Shown: positions 7,970 through 16,179 of the stretch, in pieces | How positions within the stretch are numbered: the stretch's first letter is position 1 | How the letters are laid out: each line of letters starts with the position of its first letter | From: a virus | Strand: one strand, 5' to 3' | Virus record (IMG/VR): IMGVR_UViG_3300034374_001006 | Coordinates: 1 to 43,764 of that record | DNA length: 43,764 nucleotides | Made by a program: the position numbers and the translations under genes | Notes under the pieces: model-generated | Seen by the model: the letters and a program-made list of their open reading frames with translations, nothing else | Databases searched by the model: none | Told to the model about the DNA's origin: nothing

Positions 7970-9896
7970 TTTGCATCATTCCTTGTAACATCTGCGCGTA
8001 TACTTGCGCCTCATTCTGATCGTTGACCAAGCTGTCAGGGTCTATATCCTGTGCGATAGCCAGTTCACGCATCAGGTTTGGCAACTTTACAAACGGAGCC
8101 AGCATAGGGTTGGCTACAGTTTGCAGCAGTGAGGTAAGTCGCTGTGTACGTACTTCTTTCTGCATCACGGCGGCTACACCACGAGGCTTGATCTCTAAGT
8201 CACCTGTGATATCTTCGACATTCTCTCCGAACTGCATGTTCCATTGAAAGAATGCCTCACCAATCGGCTTGAGCAGATGATCGTCGATGTTCTTGATAAC
8301 CGTCTTCATCGACAAGCCTGCACTGCCCATCAGCATCGACAAACCTGCTGCCGTGCGTCCTGTGCCCGTCACGCCAGTTTGACCATGTATGATTGATGGG
8401 ATGCCCGTCTCTTCATCAGCAAGCTGCCGTGAGATTTGATACATCTGTATGTTTTCGGGTGCGGTGTTCGGAAACTTGAGGCCGTTGATTGCCGTGCCGG
8501 TAACGCCTGACTGTCTGCGGAATATCTTGCCGGGGAAGATGTCCATATTTTGTCCGGGAACCAACGACGCCTCATCGACATCGAAGACTAGGTTGCCAGC
8601 GAGGGCGAGGTTGTCGATTGCCATACGAACGTGGCCGTTCATCAGCATCTGTGCGTCTTCCATGTTCTCCGCAACACCAACGCCCCAGATTTGATAGGGA
8701 TTGATCTCGAACGGAAAGGCTTGATACGGAATACGTGCAGGTGTGAATGGGTTTAATACGCAACGTAAAACCATCGTGCCACACACCCAGATGTTGACCT
8801 GCATCTGGTCGAACTCAGACATAAGTTCTGCGTTTTCTAGGCCGACTTCTTTCGCGAACTTGGAGTCGAGGACGCCCCAATATTCGAGGACTTCATAGCG
8901 GTTCTCAGAGATGTGAGGTTCGGTCTCGTCCTCACGAATTGTATCCTCGTAGTATTTGTCCTCGTAGTTCGGCCCCTTTGCAAGGCATTCCTCAATTGCT
9001 TGAGCGTCGAAGTGTGGGCGCATAATAAGACTACGAAGCTGCTGACGATTCATGCGGTGACGTTCGATGACGTACTCGCAGTCCTCTACAGATGTAGCGG
9101 ATGGATCAGGATGAAAGTCCCATACTGATACATGCTCAATGCGCGGCACCATTCGTTCGTACGGATCGTAGGAACGCTCACCGTTATCGTCCGTACTCCA
9201 GTTGTGAACGCGCTTATGGAAGTTGAATGGCCCCTTAACAATGCCCGTGCCGAACAGGGACGACTCAAAGATAGCCTTGCGAAACTCGCTTACGGCGTTT
9301 GTGTCGAGCAACTGGTCGTGGATGCACTTTTCCATCTTTCGTGCCTGCTCTTTTGCAGGTTCGAACTGTGGCTCACCTACGCGAGACTTGCCCGCAAGGA
9401 TCGTGTCACCAAAGTCTTTACCGTAGGAGCCTAGACGATGCGGTTCGTTGGCTTGCATCGCTCCCGGAGCTAACTCGCGACCATCTCCCGGAAAACCGTA
9501 GGGGTCACTTCCCAACTGTGAAAGTTCGTCAGCAGGCGTACGCATATGAGCAAACTCTTCGATACCTTCCGGCATAGGAGTTGACTCGACAACAAGTGGA
9601 AACTTCTTGTTGGCAAACAGAATGTCGATAATCTGCCCGTACGCAGCAAGGACCTTTGTCTTGGTGATCTTGATGAACACCTTAGACTTCTCGCTGTCGC
9701 GGTACTGCGTCGTACTATCGTAGATTCCACGAAAGTTTTTATACGCCTGCAGCCACCGCTGTTCGTACGAAAACCGTCCGTTCTCTGCGTCATCAAACCT
9801 CGCCTTGATGTGACCCGCAAGTCCGGGCATCTGCTCATCAGGGCTAGCAATCGGAATCGCTCGTTCGTCGTCCGGTTCTAGGAAATTATCAGCCAT
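7776..9896 (-). CDS. Portal protein (P22-like head-tail connector)
   Basis: 706 aa, the dodecameric portal that joins head to tail and through which DNA is packaged and ejected. Size and layout match P22-type portals: an acidic N-terminus, a FSYEQRWLQAYKNFRGIYD segment, long helical wing regions (residues 110-420), a segment with PFTPARIPYQAFPFEINPYQ, the IPSIIHGQTGVTGTGRTAAG glycine-rich region near 500, and a C-terminal Gln/Met/Gly/Pro tail (about 620-706). The tail is the region overprinted by the 7745-7969 gene. It is two genes downstream of the large terminase. Confidence 0.85.
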   Translation of the reverse strand: MADNFLEPDDERAIPIASPDEQMPGLAGHIKARFDDAENGRFSYEQRWLQAYKNFRGIYDSTTQYRDSEKSKVFIKITKTKVLAAYGQIIDILFANKKFPLVVESTPMPEGIEEFAHMRTPADELSQLGSDPYGFPGDGRELAPGAMQANEPHRLGSYGKDFGDTILAGKSRVGEPQFEPAKEQARKMEKCIHDQLLDTNAVSEFRKAIFESSLFGTGIVKGPFNFHKRVHNWSTDDNGERSYDPYERMVPRIEHVSVWDFHPDPSATSVEDCEYVIERHRMNRQQLRSLIMRPHFDAQAIEECLAKGPNYEDKYYEDTIREDETEPHISENRYEVLEYWGVLDSKFAKEVGLENAELMSEFDQMQVNIWVCGTMVLRCVLNPFTPARIPYQAFPFEINPYQIWGVGVAENMEDAQMLMNGHVRMAIDNLALAGNLVFDVDEASLVPGQNMDIFPGKIFRRQSGVTGTAINGLKFPNTAPENIQMYQISRQLADEETGIPSIIHGQTGVTGTGRTAAGLSMLMGSAGLSMKTVIKNIDDHLLKPIGEAFFQWNMQFGENVEDITGDLEIKPRGVAAVMQKEVRTQRLTSLLQTVANPMLAPFVKLPNLMRELAIAQDIDPDSLVNDQNEAQVYAQMLQGMMQNAQQAAGPEASPAPLQQGMAPDGGVPSGPPGVDDSGRGNGTIGVGASPSAGEAGFTGNAPQVEG

Positions 9897-9905
9897 GTCG
9901 CTTCC

Positions 9906-10124
9906 TTAGTAGTCGCGTTCGTCTGCCATCTTAAACAGTGAAGCTTCCACAGTTGGCTTGGTTTGCTTCTTAGGCATAGCTTCGATCATCGGTCCAGTTA
10001 CGACACGACCATCAAACTCCAAGCCCTCACGGTAGAGTTGTGTTGCGCCCTCGTCTTTATCGACGCTGGTCTTGTCGGCACTCATAATGTACGATGCGCC
10101 ATAGTTGTAGTTATTACCGGGCAT
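9906..10124 (-). CDS. Hypothetical protein upstream of portal
   Basis: A 72-aa hydrophilic protein in the tight packaging operon (9 bp before the portal, 13 bp after the recombinase-like gene). Begins MPGNNYNYGASYIM and ends FKMADERDY, with no motif recognised. Spacing and strand suggest a structural or packaging accessory; no function can be given. Confidence 0.6.
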   Translation of the reverse strand: MPGNNYNYGASYIMSADKTSVDKDEGATQLYREGLEFDGRVVTGPMIEAMPKKQTKPTVEASLFKMADERDY

Positions 10125-10137
10125 AGGTTTCTCTCCC

Positions 10138-12105
10138 CTATGGTTGTTGTTGATTTTCTAGGAAGCCCGAACCGACTCTGGCGCGGTTTCTCCCTCTTCT
10201 TCGGGCAACTGCTTCTTGCTCTTGTTGTGCAATTGCATCATCCAAAGCCTGTTGATACGGAGCCATTTGCTCCGGAGTCATGTCGTAAAAATCTTGTGCG
10301 GGTCTGTTGTAGGCTTTTGCCAAGTTCTCTTGTGGATCAACCGAAGTATCGCCCGGAATAATTGCTTCTGCAAAAGGTATACGACGAGCTATCGTTTTTC
10401 CTACAATTGCACGTGTGGCTGCTTCACCCGTTTGTTGAATTGCTTCATCAGCAAGAGCCTGTGCAGGGTCTAGGAGTGCCATTCCAACTCCTGCTGCTGC
10501 CATTCCTACGCCAAGTTTTTGTCCAGTTGTTGACCCTTTTGTTTCAGGAGCCTCGTAGTCAGGGTTGGTTAGCCTGTCAAGATCATCATTCCACAGCCCG
10601 TTGGCCTTCATGGTTTCAATCTGTTCAGGGGTAAATTTCACAAGTCCCTGCGGACCCTTTCCCGCCAGTTCTGCCTCAACCTCTACTTGTGCCCTGCCCT
10701 CTAAGCGCCCCTGCTCAAATAGGGCCTCTGCTTGTCCCTTCGCTTTACCCGCTTCCCTCACTTTTACAGGATCGTAGGCAGGTTGCTCTTCTAGGAGCGT
10801 TAAGAATCTATTTAGGGATGCCTGCTGATCTTCTAGATTAGTGGACTGAAGTAACTCAAATCTTGCCGTGCGTAACTTTTCAATCTGCTCATCAGTTAGT
10901 CGAACCACGTTGCCTGTGTTTTCCATCAAGCCGCCCCGAAAATTTTCAGAGCCGTAGTCCGTAGGATTTTCTAAAAGAAATGGAATATCTCGTGTGGGGA
11001 TGAGACCAGTGCCTGTGTAGTTTTTAGACAGGGTAGCAGTGTTTTCGTGCCCCATAGCTCCCTTAACTAGGTCCTCGCGAACATTGAACTGTTCGATAAG
11101 GTAGTTGGGTACGATAGAACGCATGACACCTATGGTCTTAAACGGAACCTTTGTGCGTACTCGTTCCCCCGTGTTGCTTCCCTCTACCTTTTTTGCCACA
11201 TCCATAGTGGGTAGCAAGTCTTCAAACGGCTCTAGCAGGGGTGTAATATACGTTTTAAATGCGTTTTCTACTTGAGTTTTCTTCACGTCGAACAGAAGAT
11301 CGGATTCAGATTCTTCTAGGGCTTTTAAAATAATCTGACCACCACGAGACTGGGCTGACCACTCAAGTTCTGGACGGCCCTTCTTGTCGGTAGTCCTAAC
11401 CTTTTTACCTTTGACTTTTACACCAAGTATATTTCCATCAGAATCCCTCTGGATTACAACGTCACTTTTTTTCAGTCCCAACAACTGTGCGGGACGATTT
11501 ACTGTCATACGATGATATTCTAGAAAGCGAGATACTTTCGCGCCGTACTTGGAGTCGTTTTCCACTTGCGGGAGTGCCTCATCGTACATCGCATCGATTT
11601 TTTCTTTTTCGATGGTTCCTCGCATGGGGCGAGTTCCCTCGCTGTCTTCCGCACTACTCTTTCCACCTCGCTGGGTTCTTCCCGTAGATTCTCCTGTTAG
11701 GGGTGGATACATTGGACCCCTACTTACGACCTCCCCAGATGGTCCCATCATGTCGGTTAGCTGGGATGTGATTCCCATCTCATCAAAAACAGGGCGCAGT
11801 GCATTTTCAAGAGCCTGCAAGTTGCCCCATTTGTTTGACCTGTATGGCGTATCTGACGGACCCAAGAGGTCAACTATCTTCATGCCCTCAACCCGGTCAA
11901 ACTTATTGAGGTCTTTATAGGGCATGTCTATGTTGATGCCCAACTCTTTAAAGCCAGAAACCAAGCGGCCCATACGATCTTGAGAGGATTCAGTAACTTT
12001 CAAAGCTTTATTCAAAGGAAGGGATTGACCAAATTCAATAGCTTCACGAACGGTAAGCGTGCCGTTCATAGCCTTTGCCGTCATCTCTTCTCTTGTGAGT
12101 GCCAT
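10138..12105 (-). CDS. 655-aa protein with tyrosine-recombinase-like domain
   Basis: Residues 16-120 look like an integrase core-binding region (helical, YRSNKWGNLQALENALRPVF). Residues 185-370 match a tyrosine recombinase catalytic domain: Arg204 in VNRPAQLLGLKKSDV (box I), a Lys-rich beta region near 230-245, Arg329 in GVMRSIVPNYLIEQF (box II), His353 in AMGHENTATLSKNY and Tyr363. The box II His (HxxR) is Gly326, and the His353-Tyr363 gap is 10 where 9 is usual. About 290 further residues follow: a helical Glu/Ala region, a hydrophobic segment at 531-545 and an Arg-rich tail (VARRRGRNRAR). It lies between large terminase and portal, an odd place for an integrase, and may be a virion protein that acquired or kept the fold. 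Confidence 0.7.
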   Translation of the reverse strand: MALTREEMTAKAMNGTLTVREAIEFGQSLPLNKALKVTESSQDRMGRLVSGFKELGINIDMPYKDLNKFDRVEGMKIVDLLGPSDTPYRSNKWGNLQALENALRPVFDEMGITSQLTDMMGPSGEVVSRGPMYPPLTGESTGRTQRGGKSSAEDSEGTRPMRGTIEKEKIDAMYDEALPQVENDSKYGAKVSRFLEYHRMTVNRPAQLLGLKKSDVVIQRDSDGNILGVKVKGKKVRTTDKKGRPELEWSAQSRGGQIILKALEESESDLLFDVKKTQVENAFKTYITPLLEPFEDLLPTMDVAKKVEGSNTGERVRTKVPFKTIGVMRSIVPNYLIEQFNVREDLVKGAMGHENTATLSKNYTGTGLIPTRDIPFLLENPTDYGSENFRGGLMENTGNVVRLTDEQIEKLRTARFELLQSTNLEDQQASLNRFLTLLEEQPAYDPVKVREAGKAKGQAEALFEQGRLEGRAQVEVEAELAGKGPQGLVKFTPEQIETMKANGLWNDDLDRLTNPDYEAPETKGSTTGQKLGVGMAAAGVGMALLDPAQALADEAIQQTGEAATRAIVGKTIARRIPFAEAIIPGDTSVDPQENLAKAYNRPAQDFYDMTPEQMAPYQQALDDAIAQQEQEAVARRRGRNRARVGSGFLENQQQP

Positions 12106-12108
12106 AAA

Positions 12109-13779
12109 TTAGTATCCGAATACTTCGTCTTGAACTTGGTGAACTTGGTTCTTGATTGCGGTGAGTTGCTGGTGTATCGAAGCGTAGCCACTCATGCGTG
12201 TCATCATTCCGTAGCGCAGGGCATCGTATGCGTGATCCTCTGCCTTCGTATCTACGTCTTCGCTGTTCGTCTTGGAGAGAGGGATGCCTGCAATCTGCTT
12301 GACGATGTTCTGGCACGAAGAGAAGAAGCGTAGGCGTGGCTCCTCTGTGTAGGGATCGTCAGCGAGACGACGGTGTATCTCCATCTTCCCCTGAATACGA
12401 TTGCGATCTGACGGCGTCCATCGTACGCCCTCTCGCATCATCACTTCTGCAATTGACGGCCCGAAACCCGTCTTGTTCCAGCAGGACGAGTCGAGGACCG
12501 TGTAGTGAGGTAGCGGGTCTAGCTGTTCCGCTTCTAGTATTCTACCAGCCAGTTCCTCTGCTGTCAAGTGTTTTTGATATAGTTCTCTGTATATCCAGAT
12601 ATTGTTGTCCCAGTCGATTGCACCCCAGAGAACGCATGAGGGTGCTGCGTATCCATAGTCGGCCATTCTGATGCGCGGCCAGTTCGTTGGAAGTTCGAAT
12701 GGTTCAACGACGTGCTTGACTCGTGAGAACTCCGGGAAGGCTGCACCCTCTGCTACGTCCCAGTCCCCTTCGAGGAGACGCTTGCGTTCGACTTCAGGTA
12801 GTGATCTGAGCATCGCCTCGTATTGGCCGTCTGCCATGAGGTGCGGATTGTCGGTCAAGCGGGCAGGGACGAACTTGCGGAAGAAGAGAGGCTCACCCTC
12901 CTTCTCGTGTCCCTTCGGCCAGAGGAACGGCTTGTGCGTTTCTATATCGAAGGCAGGAAAAGGCTTATTCTCAGGTGTTCCTTCGATGTAGGTTTTCTTG
13001 ACCCACCAACCACCCACTCCTCCGGGGTTGGCTGTGCAGCGCATGTACAGGTGTTGCTGGAGTTCAGGATCAGTAGTACGAAGGCGAGAACGCAGGTAGT
13101 CCCACACATAAGGCGTGGGGTATTGTGTAATTTCATCGATGCCAATCCAGTTGAATGCCTGTCCCTGAAAACGAGTTACGTCCTTGTCCTTGTCGAGATA
13201 GGTGAACCAGATGGTTGCGCCGGAGGGAAAAACCCACGTAGACTTCGACTCACGGAACTTCGCACCGGGAAACGCCTTCGTGTATAGCTGGCGCGACTTG
13301 TCGATCAGTTCGGTTAGTTCGTCGAGAGTACGCCTAAGTAGAAGCCCACGATGATTAGCGTTGTGACAGAAGCGCAGAGGATCGGCCAAGAGAGCGAAAG
13401 ATTTACCGCCCCCGGCTGCACCACCATAGAGAACATCCCTTTCACCCGCGCTGAGAAACTCTTCTTGTGGTCCCTCATTCGGACGAAATACGATCTCACT
13501 GTCTTCAACCAAGTCCGCAACGGCTGCAGGTAGATCATCCAAATCTCCTTGATCAATGACTGTCGTATCCTTGCCAACAAGGGCCTTCTCCACTTTACCT
13601 ATCTTGTCTTCGAGTTTGCGGGCGTAGCGTCGTTTGTCTTCTGCTGCCTTCGTTGTCTTGGCTGCACGACGCTTCGCTCCGTTGAGTTTCTTTTGGGCAG
13701 CACGTCGGGCACGTTCCTTTGTAGACAGGTTGTACGTGGCTTTGGGTGCGTTGGGGTCCTTTTTAGGGCGTCCTGCCAC
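12109..13779 (-). CDS. terL: Terminase large subunit (packaging ATPase-nuclease)
   Basis: 556 aa, the motor that pumps DNA into the prohead and cuts it. An N-terminal Lys/Arg/Ala coiled region (residues 1-65) precedes the ATPase: Walker A GGAAGGGKS at 119-127, Walker B IGIDE at 212-216 and a coupling-type TANPGG motif. The C-terminal nuclease half shows acidic residues in MADYGYAAPS, TVLDSSC and DHAYDALRYG, as in RNase H-fold terminase nucleases. It is adjacent to the small-subunit gene and upstream of the portal. The stop is 3 bp from the next start. Confidence 0.93.
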   Translation of the reverse strand: MAGRPKKDPNAPKATYNLSTKERARRAAQKKLNGAKRRAAKTTKAAEDKRRYARKLEDKIGKVEKALVGKDTTVIDQGDLDDLPAAVADLVEDSEIVFRPNEGPQEEFLSAGERDVLYGGAAGGGKSFALLADPLRFCHNANHRGLLLRRTLDELTELIDKSRQLYTKAFPGAKFRESKSTWVFPSGATIWFTYLDKDKDVTRFQGQAFNWIGIDEITQYPTPYVWDYLRSRLRTTDPELQQHLYMRCTANPGGVGGWWVKKTYIEGTPENKPFPAFDIETHKPFLWPKGHEKEGEPLFFRKFVPARLTDNPHLMADGQYEAMLRSLPEVERKRLLEGDWDVAEGAAFPEFSRVKHVVEPFELPTNWPRIRMADYGYAAPSCVLWGAIDWDNNIWIYRELYQKHLTAEELAGRILEAEQLDPLPHYTVLDSSCWNKTGFGPSIAEVMMREGVRWTPSDRNRIQGKMEIHRRLADDPYTEEPRLRFFSSCQNIVKQIAGIPLSKTNSEDVDTKAEDHAYDALRYGMMTRMSGYASIHQQLTAIKNQVHQVQDEVFGY

Positions 13780-13995
13780 CTAGTTCTTCTCCGCGCTTCC
13801 CTGTGCGGAGCGGCCCTTACAACTGCCGCCGTGCGCCATCTTTTTTCGGGACTGATCTACAACCATAGGGATGTAGTCATTCACGTGCAGATTTTTAATT
13901 CCTGCTGCCTCGTCCTGCATGAGAAGAATGTCTACTTGTTTTCTCTGGCTGGAGGTCAGGTCTCTATACTTTGGGTACTTGGACATATCAGCCAT
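13780..13995 (-). CDS. Hypothetical protein between terminase subunits
   Basis: 71 aa; the ATG overlaps the small-terminase end by 8 bases and the stop abuts the large-terminase gene. N-terminal part helical (YRDLTSSQRKQVDILLMQDE), C-terminal part Gly/Ser/Lys-rich. No motif recognised. Its position suggests a packaging accessory. Confidence 0.65.
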   Translation of the reverse strand: MADMSKYPKYRDLTSSQRKQVDILLMQDEAAGIKNLHVNDYIPMVVDQSRKKMAHGGSCKGRSAQGSAEKN

Positions 13996-14392
13996 CGATC
14001 ACGACCTCTTTCTTTGGGGGGAGCAGGACAACGCCGTGTACTGCAGTTACATTGTGGTTGATTGTCTCCGCCTGCTTCACTCCTACGCGATTGAGGAGGC
14101 TCTCAGCAGCCTTGAGACGCAGATCATCACCGCGTTCGGGGGCGGGGTTGTCAATTGTGTCTACGAGGCGTGTAGCAGCCTTGTAGGCGTTCATAGATAG
14201 GACATCCTTCGTGCGATCTACGATCTCATCGGCAAGGGTTTTGCGTAACCAGACTGCGCTGCCCTTCGAATAGCCCGCATCGACGGCTGCGGCAGTCACG
14301 TTGCCACCGTTTTCAAAGAGAATGTCGAGGAACTGCGTCTGTTGGGGTGTTAGTTCCCGCTTTTTCGGTGTTTGTTGGGGGAGAAGGTTCAT
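13988..14392 (-). CDS. terS: Terminase small subunit
   Basis: 134 aa from ATG 14392; a longer frame to 14500 would overlap the preceding gene completely and reads as shadow. Residues 15-50 form a helix-turn-helix (LTPQQTQFLDILFENGGNV, TAAAVDAGYSKGSAVWLRK), the DNA-recognition domain of small terminases, followed by an oligomerisation helix region (RLKAAESLLNRVGVKQAE). It recognises the phage DNA and regulates the large subunit. Second gene of the packaging operon, about 320 bp from the promoter at 14715-14743. Confidence 0.82.
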   Translation of the reverse strand: MNLLPQQTPKKRELTPQQTQFLDILFENGGNVTAAAVDAGYSKGSAVWLRKTLADEIVDRTKDVLSMNAYKAATRLVDTIDNPAPERGDDLRLKAAESLLNRVGVKQAETINHNVTAVHGVVLLPPKKEVVIDG

Positions 14393-14394
14393 AT

Positions 14395-14595
14395 CTACGT
14401 AGATTCCTGCGCGACTATGGTGCATTGGGCACCGACGATGATCATTCCGGGCGTAATCGTGCGTATTTCGCCTATCATCTCGACGACACGGGTACCACAC
14501 TCGCCCTTGTCGAGGTAGGGACCCCGTCTGTCAGTGAATTGTGTGCAGTCGTTGGGACTGTGGAGCCAACATGCAAGGATCATGGCGGTGAACAT
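14395..14595 (-). CDS. Small cysteine-containing, possibly exported protein
   Basis: 66 aa from ATG 14595, two bases before the small-terminase start. The N-terminus is hydrophobic (MFTAMILACWL), followed by a region with cysteines spaced through TECTQF-like, KGECG and AQC segments (Cys10, 17, 32 and 59 approximately). Looks like a short secreted or membrane-anchored protein of a type I associate with marine phages. First gene of the late packaging operon; function unknown. GGGAA lies about 8 bases upstream. Confidence 0.6.
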   Translation of the reverse strand: MFTAMILACWLHSPNDCTQFTDRRGPYLDKGECGTRVVEMIGEIRTITPGMIIVGAQCTIVAQEST

Positions 14596-14714
14596 CGGTG
14601 TTTCCCGTGAAAAGAAGGAGGAGTGAGTCGCATTTATGTCCGATACCACTGATTGTATGACGAAGTAATTTTCGTTGTGGGGTGGTTCGACATAAAAATG
14701 CGGCTCACGTCAAC

Positions 14715-14743
14715 AGTATAGGTACTTTTTACATGTGTGTCAA
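14715..14743 (-). promoter_or_regulatory. Sigma70-type promoter for the packaging operon
   Basis: On the minus strand TTGACA (14743-14738), a 17-base spacer, then TATACT (14720-14715). Near-consensus. It points at the small cysteine protein, terS and terL genes, so it is the likely promoter of the leftward late operon. Its -35 box is only 9 bases from that of the rightward promoter. Confidence 0.75.
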
Positions 14744-14752
14744 CTTTTTTTC

Positions 14753-14781
14753 TTGACAAAATTAGAATTCGACTGTACTAT
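14753..14781 (+). promoter_or_regulatory. Sigma70-type promoter into a gene-free region
   Basis: TTGACA (14753-14758), a 17-base spacer, TACTAT (14776-14781). Reads rightwards into about 500 bases with no convincing ORF and then antisense to the minus-strand genes at 15.35 kb. Either a non-coding RNA or an antisense transcript would be its product. Confidence 0.6.
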
Positions 14782-15268
14782 GGGCATAGGCCCGCCGGGG
14801 TAAACCCCATAGGTACCCGCCGGGTATCCCGCTGACCTCCCCAACGTATCCTTTTTACGCATATCGATAACTACACCGATATAAAATCGATGGCGGTATT
14901 GCTAGTACATATACCCGTCCCCCCAGTGGCCCATGCCCGCCCGTGCGCGGCACAAATCTTTTTGTTTGCTTCTCTGCTCTAAGCTGACTGCCGGTTTCCG
15001 GATGCCATCTTAGCAAAAATCCCTCTCTGACTTTCCCATCGCCGATGCCAAGGCGGCACCTGCAAAACACACTATCCGAACAAGCCAAGACATGCCCCCC
15101 CTGACATGTGCAAACGTCACATGACACGCGCGCGCGTTGCCTGATTTGTCATGCCTGTTATTATAACCGGCTGATGTGGCGACCAGAAAGCGCAGCATTC
15201 CCCGAACATGCAACCCGCCAGATAATCCAACCTATACAACCCGCAAGGCTATTAACTGGCATCAAGGC
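14782..15268. other. Gene-free region, possible ncRNA locus
   Basis: About 490 bases in which short frames exist on both strands but none has a ribosome site, codon pattern or recognisable product. It begins with the paired hairpin repeats, is C/G-rich with runs such as CCCGTCCCCCC, and ends at the terminator of the 15.35-kb gene. It may hold a non-coding RNA from the rightward promoter; a weak GTGC-GCG-GCAC hairpin followed by TCTTTTTG near 14950-14970 could end it. Confidence 0.4.
14785..14830 (+). repeat. Two imperfect direct repeats with hairpins
   Basis: CATAGG followed by CCCGCCGGGGTAAACCCC (copy 1, from 14785) and CATAGGTACCCGCCGGGTATCCC (copy 2, from 14808). Each can fold: GGGG-TAAA-CCCC and TACCC-GCC-GGGTA. 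Immediately downstream of the rightward promoter, so either a structured RNA 5' end or operator sites. Confidence 0.5.
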
Positions 15269-15299
15269 AAAAAAAGACCCCCGCCACTAAGGACGGGGG
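15269..15299 (-). terminator. Rho-independent terminator
   Basis: On the minus strand CCCCCG / CGGGGG (with two more pairs across GG-CC) followed by TCTTTTTTTG. Strong stem and U-tract. It lies 55 bases after the 15354-15584 gene and ends the leftward early/accessory transcript before it reaches the packaging promoter. Confidence 0.85.
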
Positions 15300-15353
15300 C
15301 AAGGCTAGGAGGAGATGCCGGAGTATTAGCCCCCTTCCGGCTGGGTAACTGGC

Positions 15354-15584
15354 TTACTTATGCGGATATTTCGCATGGTCAGAAGCGTAGTTGGTGATCT
15401 TCTTCACCGGCTGCTTTACGTCCATAAAGACCTTTACCTTGATCGGATTGCCGTACTGATCTGTACCGGAAAGCTTAACAACCTTAAAGGTTTTATGGTG
15501 GGTGGTTTCAAAGAACACTTTAGCATTGCCTTTGTTGTGATCCGAAATGGTGTCTTTTTCGTGTGCGAAGATTGAGAGTTCCAT
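15354..15584 (-). CDS. Hypothetical protein, last gene of leftward early operon
   Basis: 76 aa from ATG 15584, preceded by AGGAAACC. Longer frame to 15650 has no ribosome site and starts near the upstream stop. The product (MELSIFAHEKDTISDHNKG, later KVVKLSGTDQYGNPIKVKV) has alternating hydrophobic residues that suggest a small beta domain and many His/Lys residues. No family recognised. Confidence 0.65.
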   Translation of the reverse strand: MELSIFAHEKDTISDHNKGNAKVFFETTHHKTFKVVKLSGTDQYGNPIKVKVFMDVKQPVKKITNYASDHAKYPHK

Positions 15585-15653
15585 TGGTTTCCTATCCTTG
15601 TTCCTAGACGTTGAGGCGGGCCACAACAGCCCGCCCCAGATTATAAGCACAAG

Positions 15654-16067
15654 TCATGCAGCCTTTGCAAGCCGATAGATCAAACGATATCCGCCCCGCC
15701 TGTTACCGGTGCTTCTCTTCTCAAGCTTATATCCGGCCTGTTCAAGCTGGCCCAGATAGGTATAAACCGACTGCTTCTTAATATTGCAATGACCGGCAAG
15801 CGTAGGCACGGCCATGAATCCGTCGCGCAAATAGGAAAGCATCGTGCGGTGTGTTGCGTTCAGTTCGACACTTACAACGTCGTCCGGCTGCTGGCCGGAT
15901 TCGCGCAGCGGATGGCCGTGCATGTCGGTATTGTTGCCGGTGGCCGGAAACTCTGCCCGAAACTTGGCAAGCAATACCTGCCGCTCGTCCCGTCGTATAG
16001 CCTGCTCGAAATTATCGCCAAGCTGCTTAAGTTGCGCCAGAAGTTCAGGTGTATAGATGGTAGACAT
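15654..16067 (-). CDS. Winged-helix DNA-binding protein
   Basis: 137 aa. Residues 75-135 read as a winged helix-turn-helix: a helix (THRTMLSYLRDGFMAVPTLA), a recognition helix (NIKKQSVYTYLGQLEQAGY) and a wing with Arg/Gly (KRSTGNRRGGYRLIY). The N-terminal half is helical. Likely a transcriptional regulator of the phage, though a replication-initiator role for such a domain is also possible. Upstream lies a short leader with a GCCC-TGCG-GGGC hairpin. Confidence 0.65.
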   Translation of the reverse strand: MSTIYTPELLAQLKQLGDNFEQAIRRDERQVLLAKFRAEFPATGNNTDMHGHPLRESGQQPDDVVSVELNATHRTMLSYLRDGFMAVPTLAGHCNIKKQSVYTYLGQLEQAGYKLEKRSTGNRRGGYRLIYRLAKAA

Positions 16068-16100
16068 GTTGTGTGTTCTTTCTGCCCCGCAGGGCGTTGT

Positions 16101-16178
16101 TTAAGTCAAGAATAGGGAAATGATCATTATTAAGGCTATCATTCCGGCAAGCCTGTAGACTAGTAACAAAGCTTCCAT
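16101..16178 (-). CDS. Putative 25-aa single-pass membrane microprotein
   Basis: ATG 16178 begins one base after the TAG of the DUF932 gene and the frame ends at TAA 16103-16101. The product (MEALLLVYRLAGMIALIMI, then ISLFLT) is almost entirely hydrophobic, a plausible one-helix membrane peptide. Spacing to AGG is very short, but a GAAGGG lies about 13 bases upstream. Fills an otherwise empty 112-base gap. Could be chance. Confidence 0.35.
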   Translation of the reverse strand: MEALLLVYRLAGMIALIMIISLFLT

Positions 16179-16179
16179 C

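Noticed and set aside
11600-11640. MRGTIE shared between the recombinase-like protein and the 184-aa protein as evidence of homology
   Set aside because: Only six residues match and the surroundings differ; too short to support a relationship.
14855-15213. Minus-strand frames of 67-90 codons in the gene-free region
   Set aside because: No ribosome site, Cys/Arg-rich nonsense-like sequence, and they lie downstream of a strong terminator.
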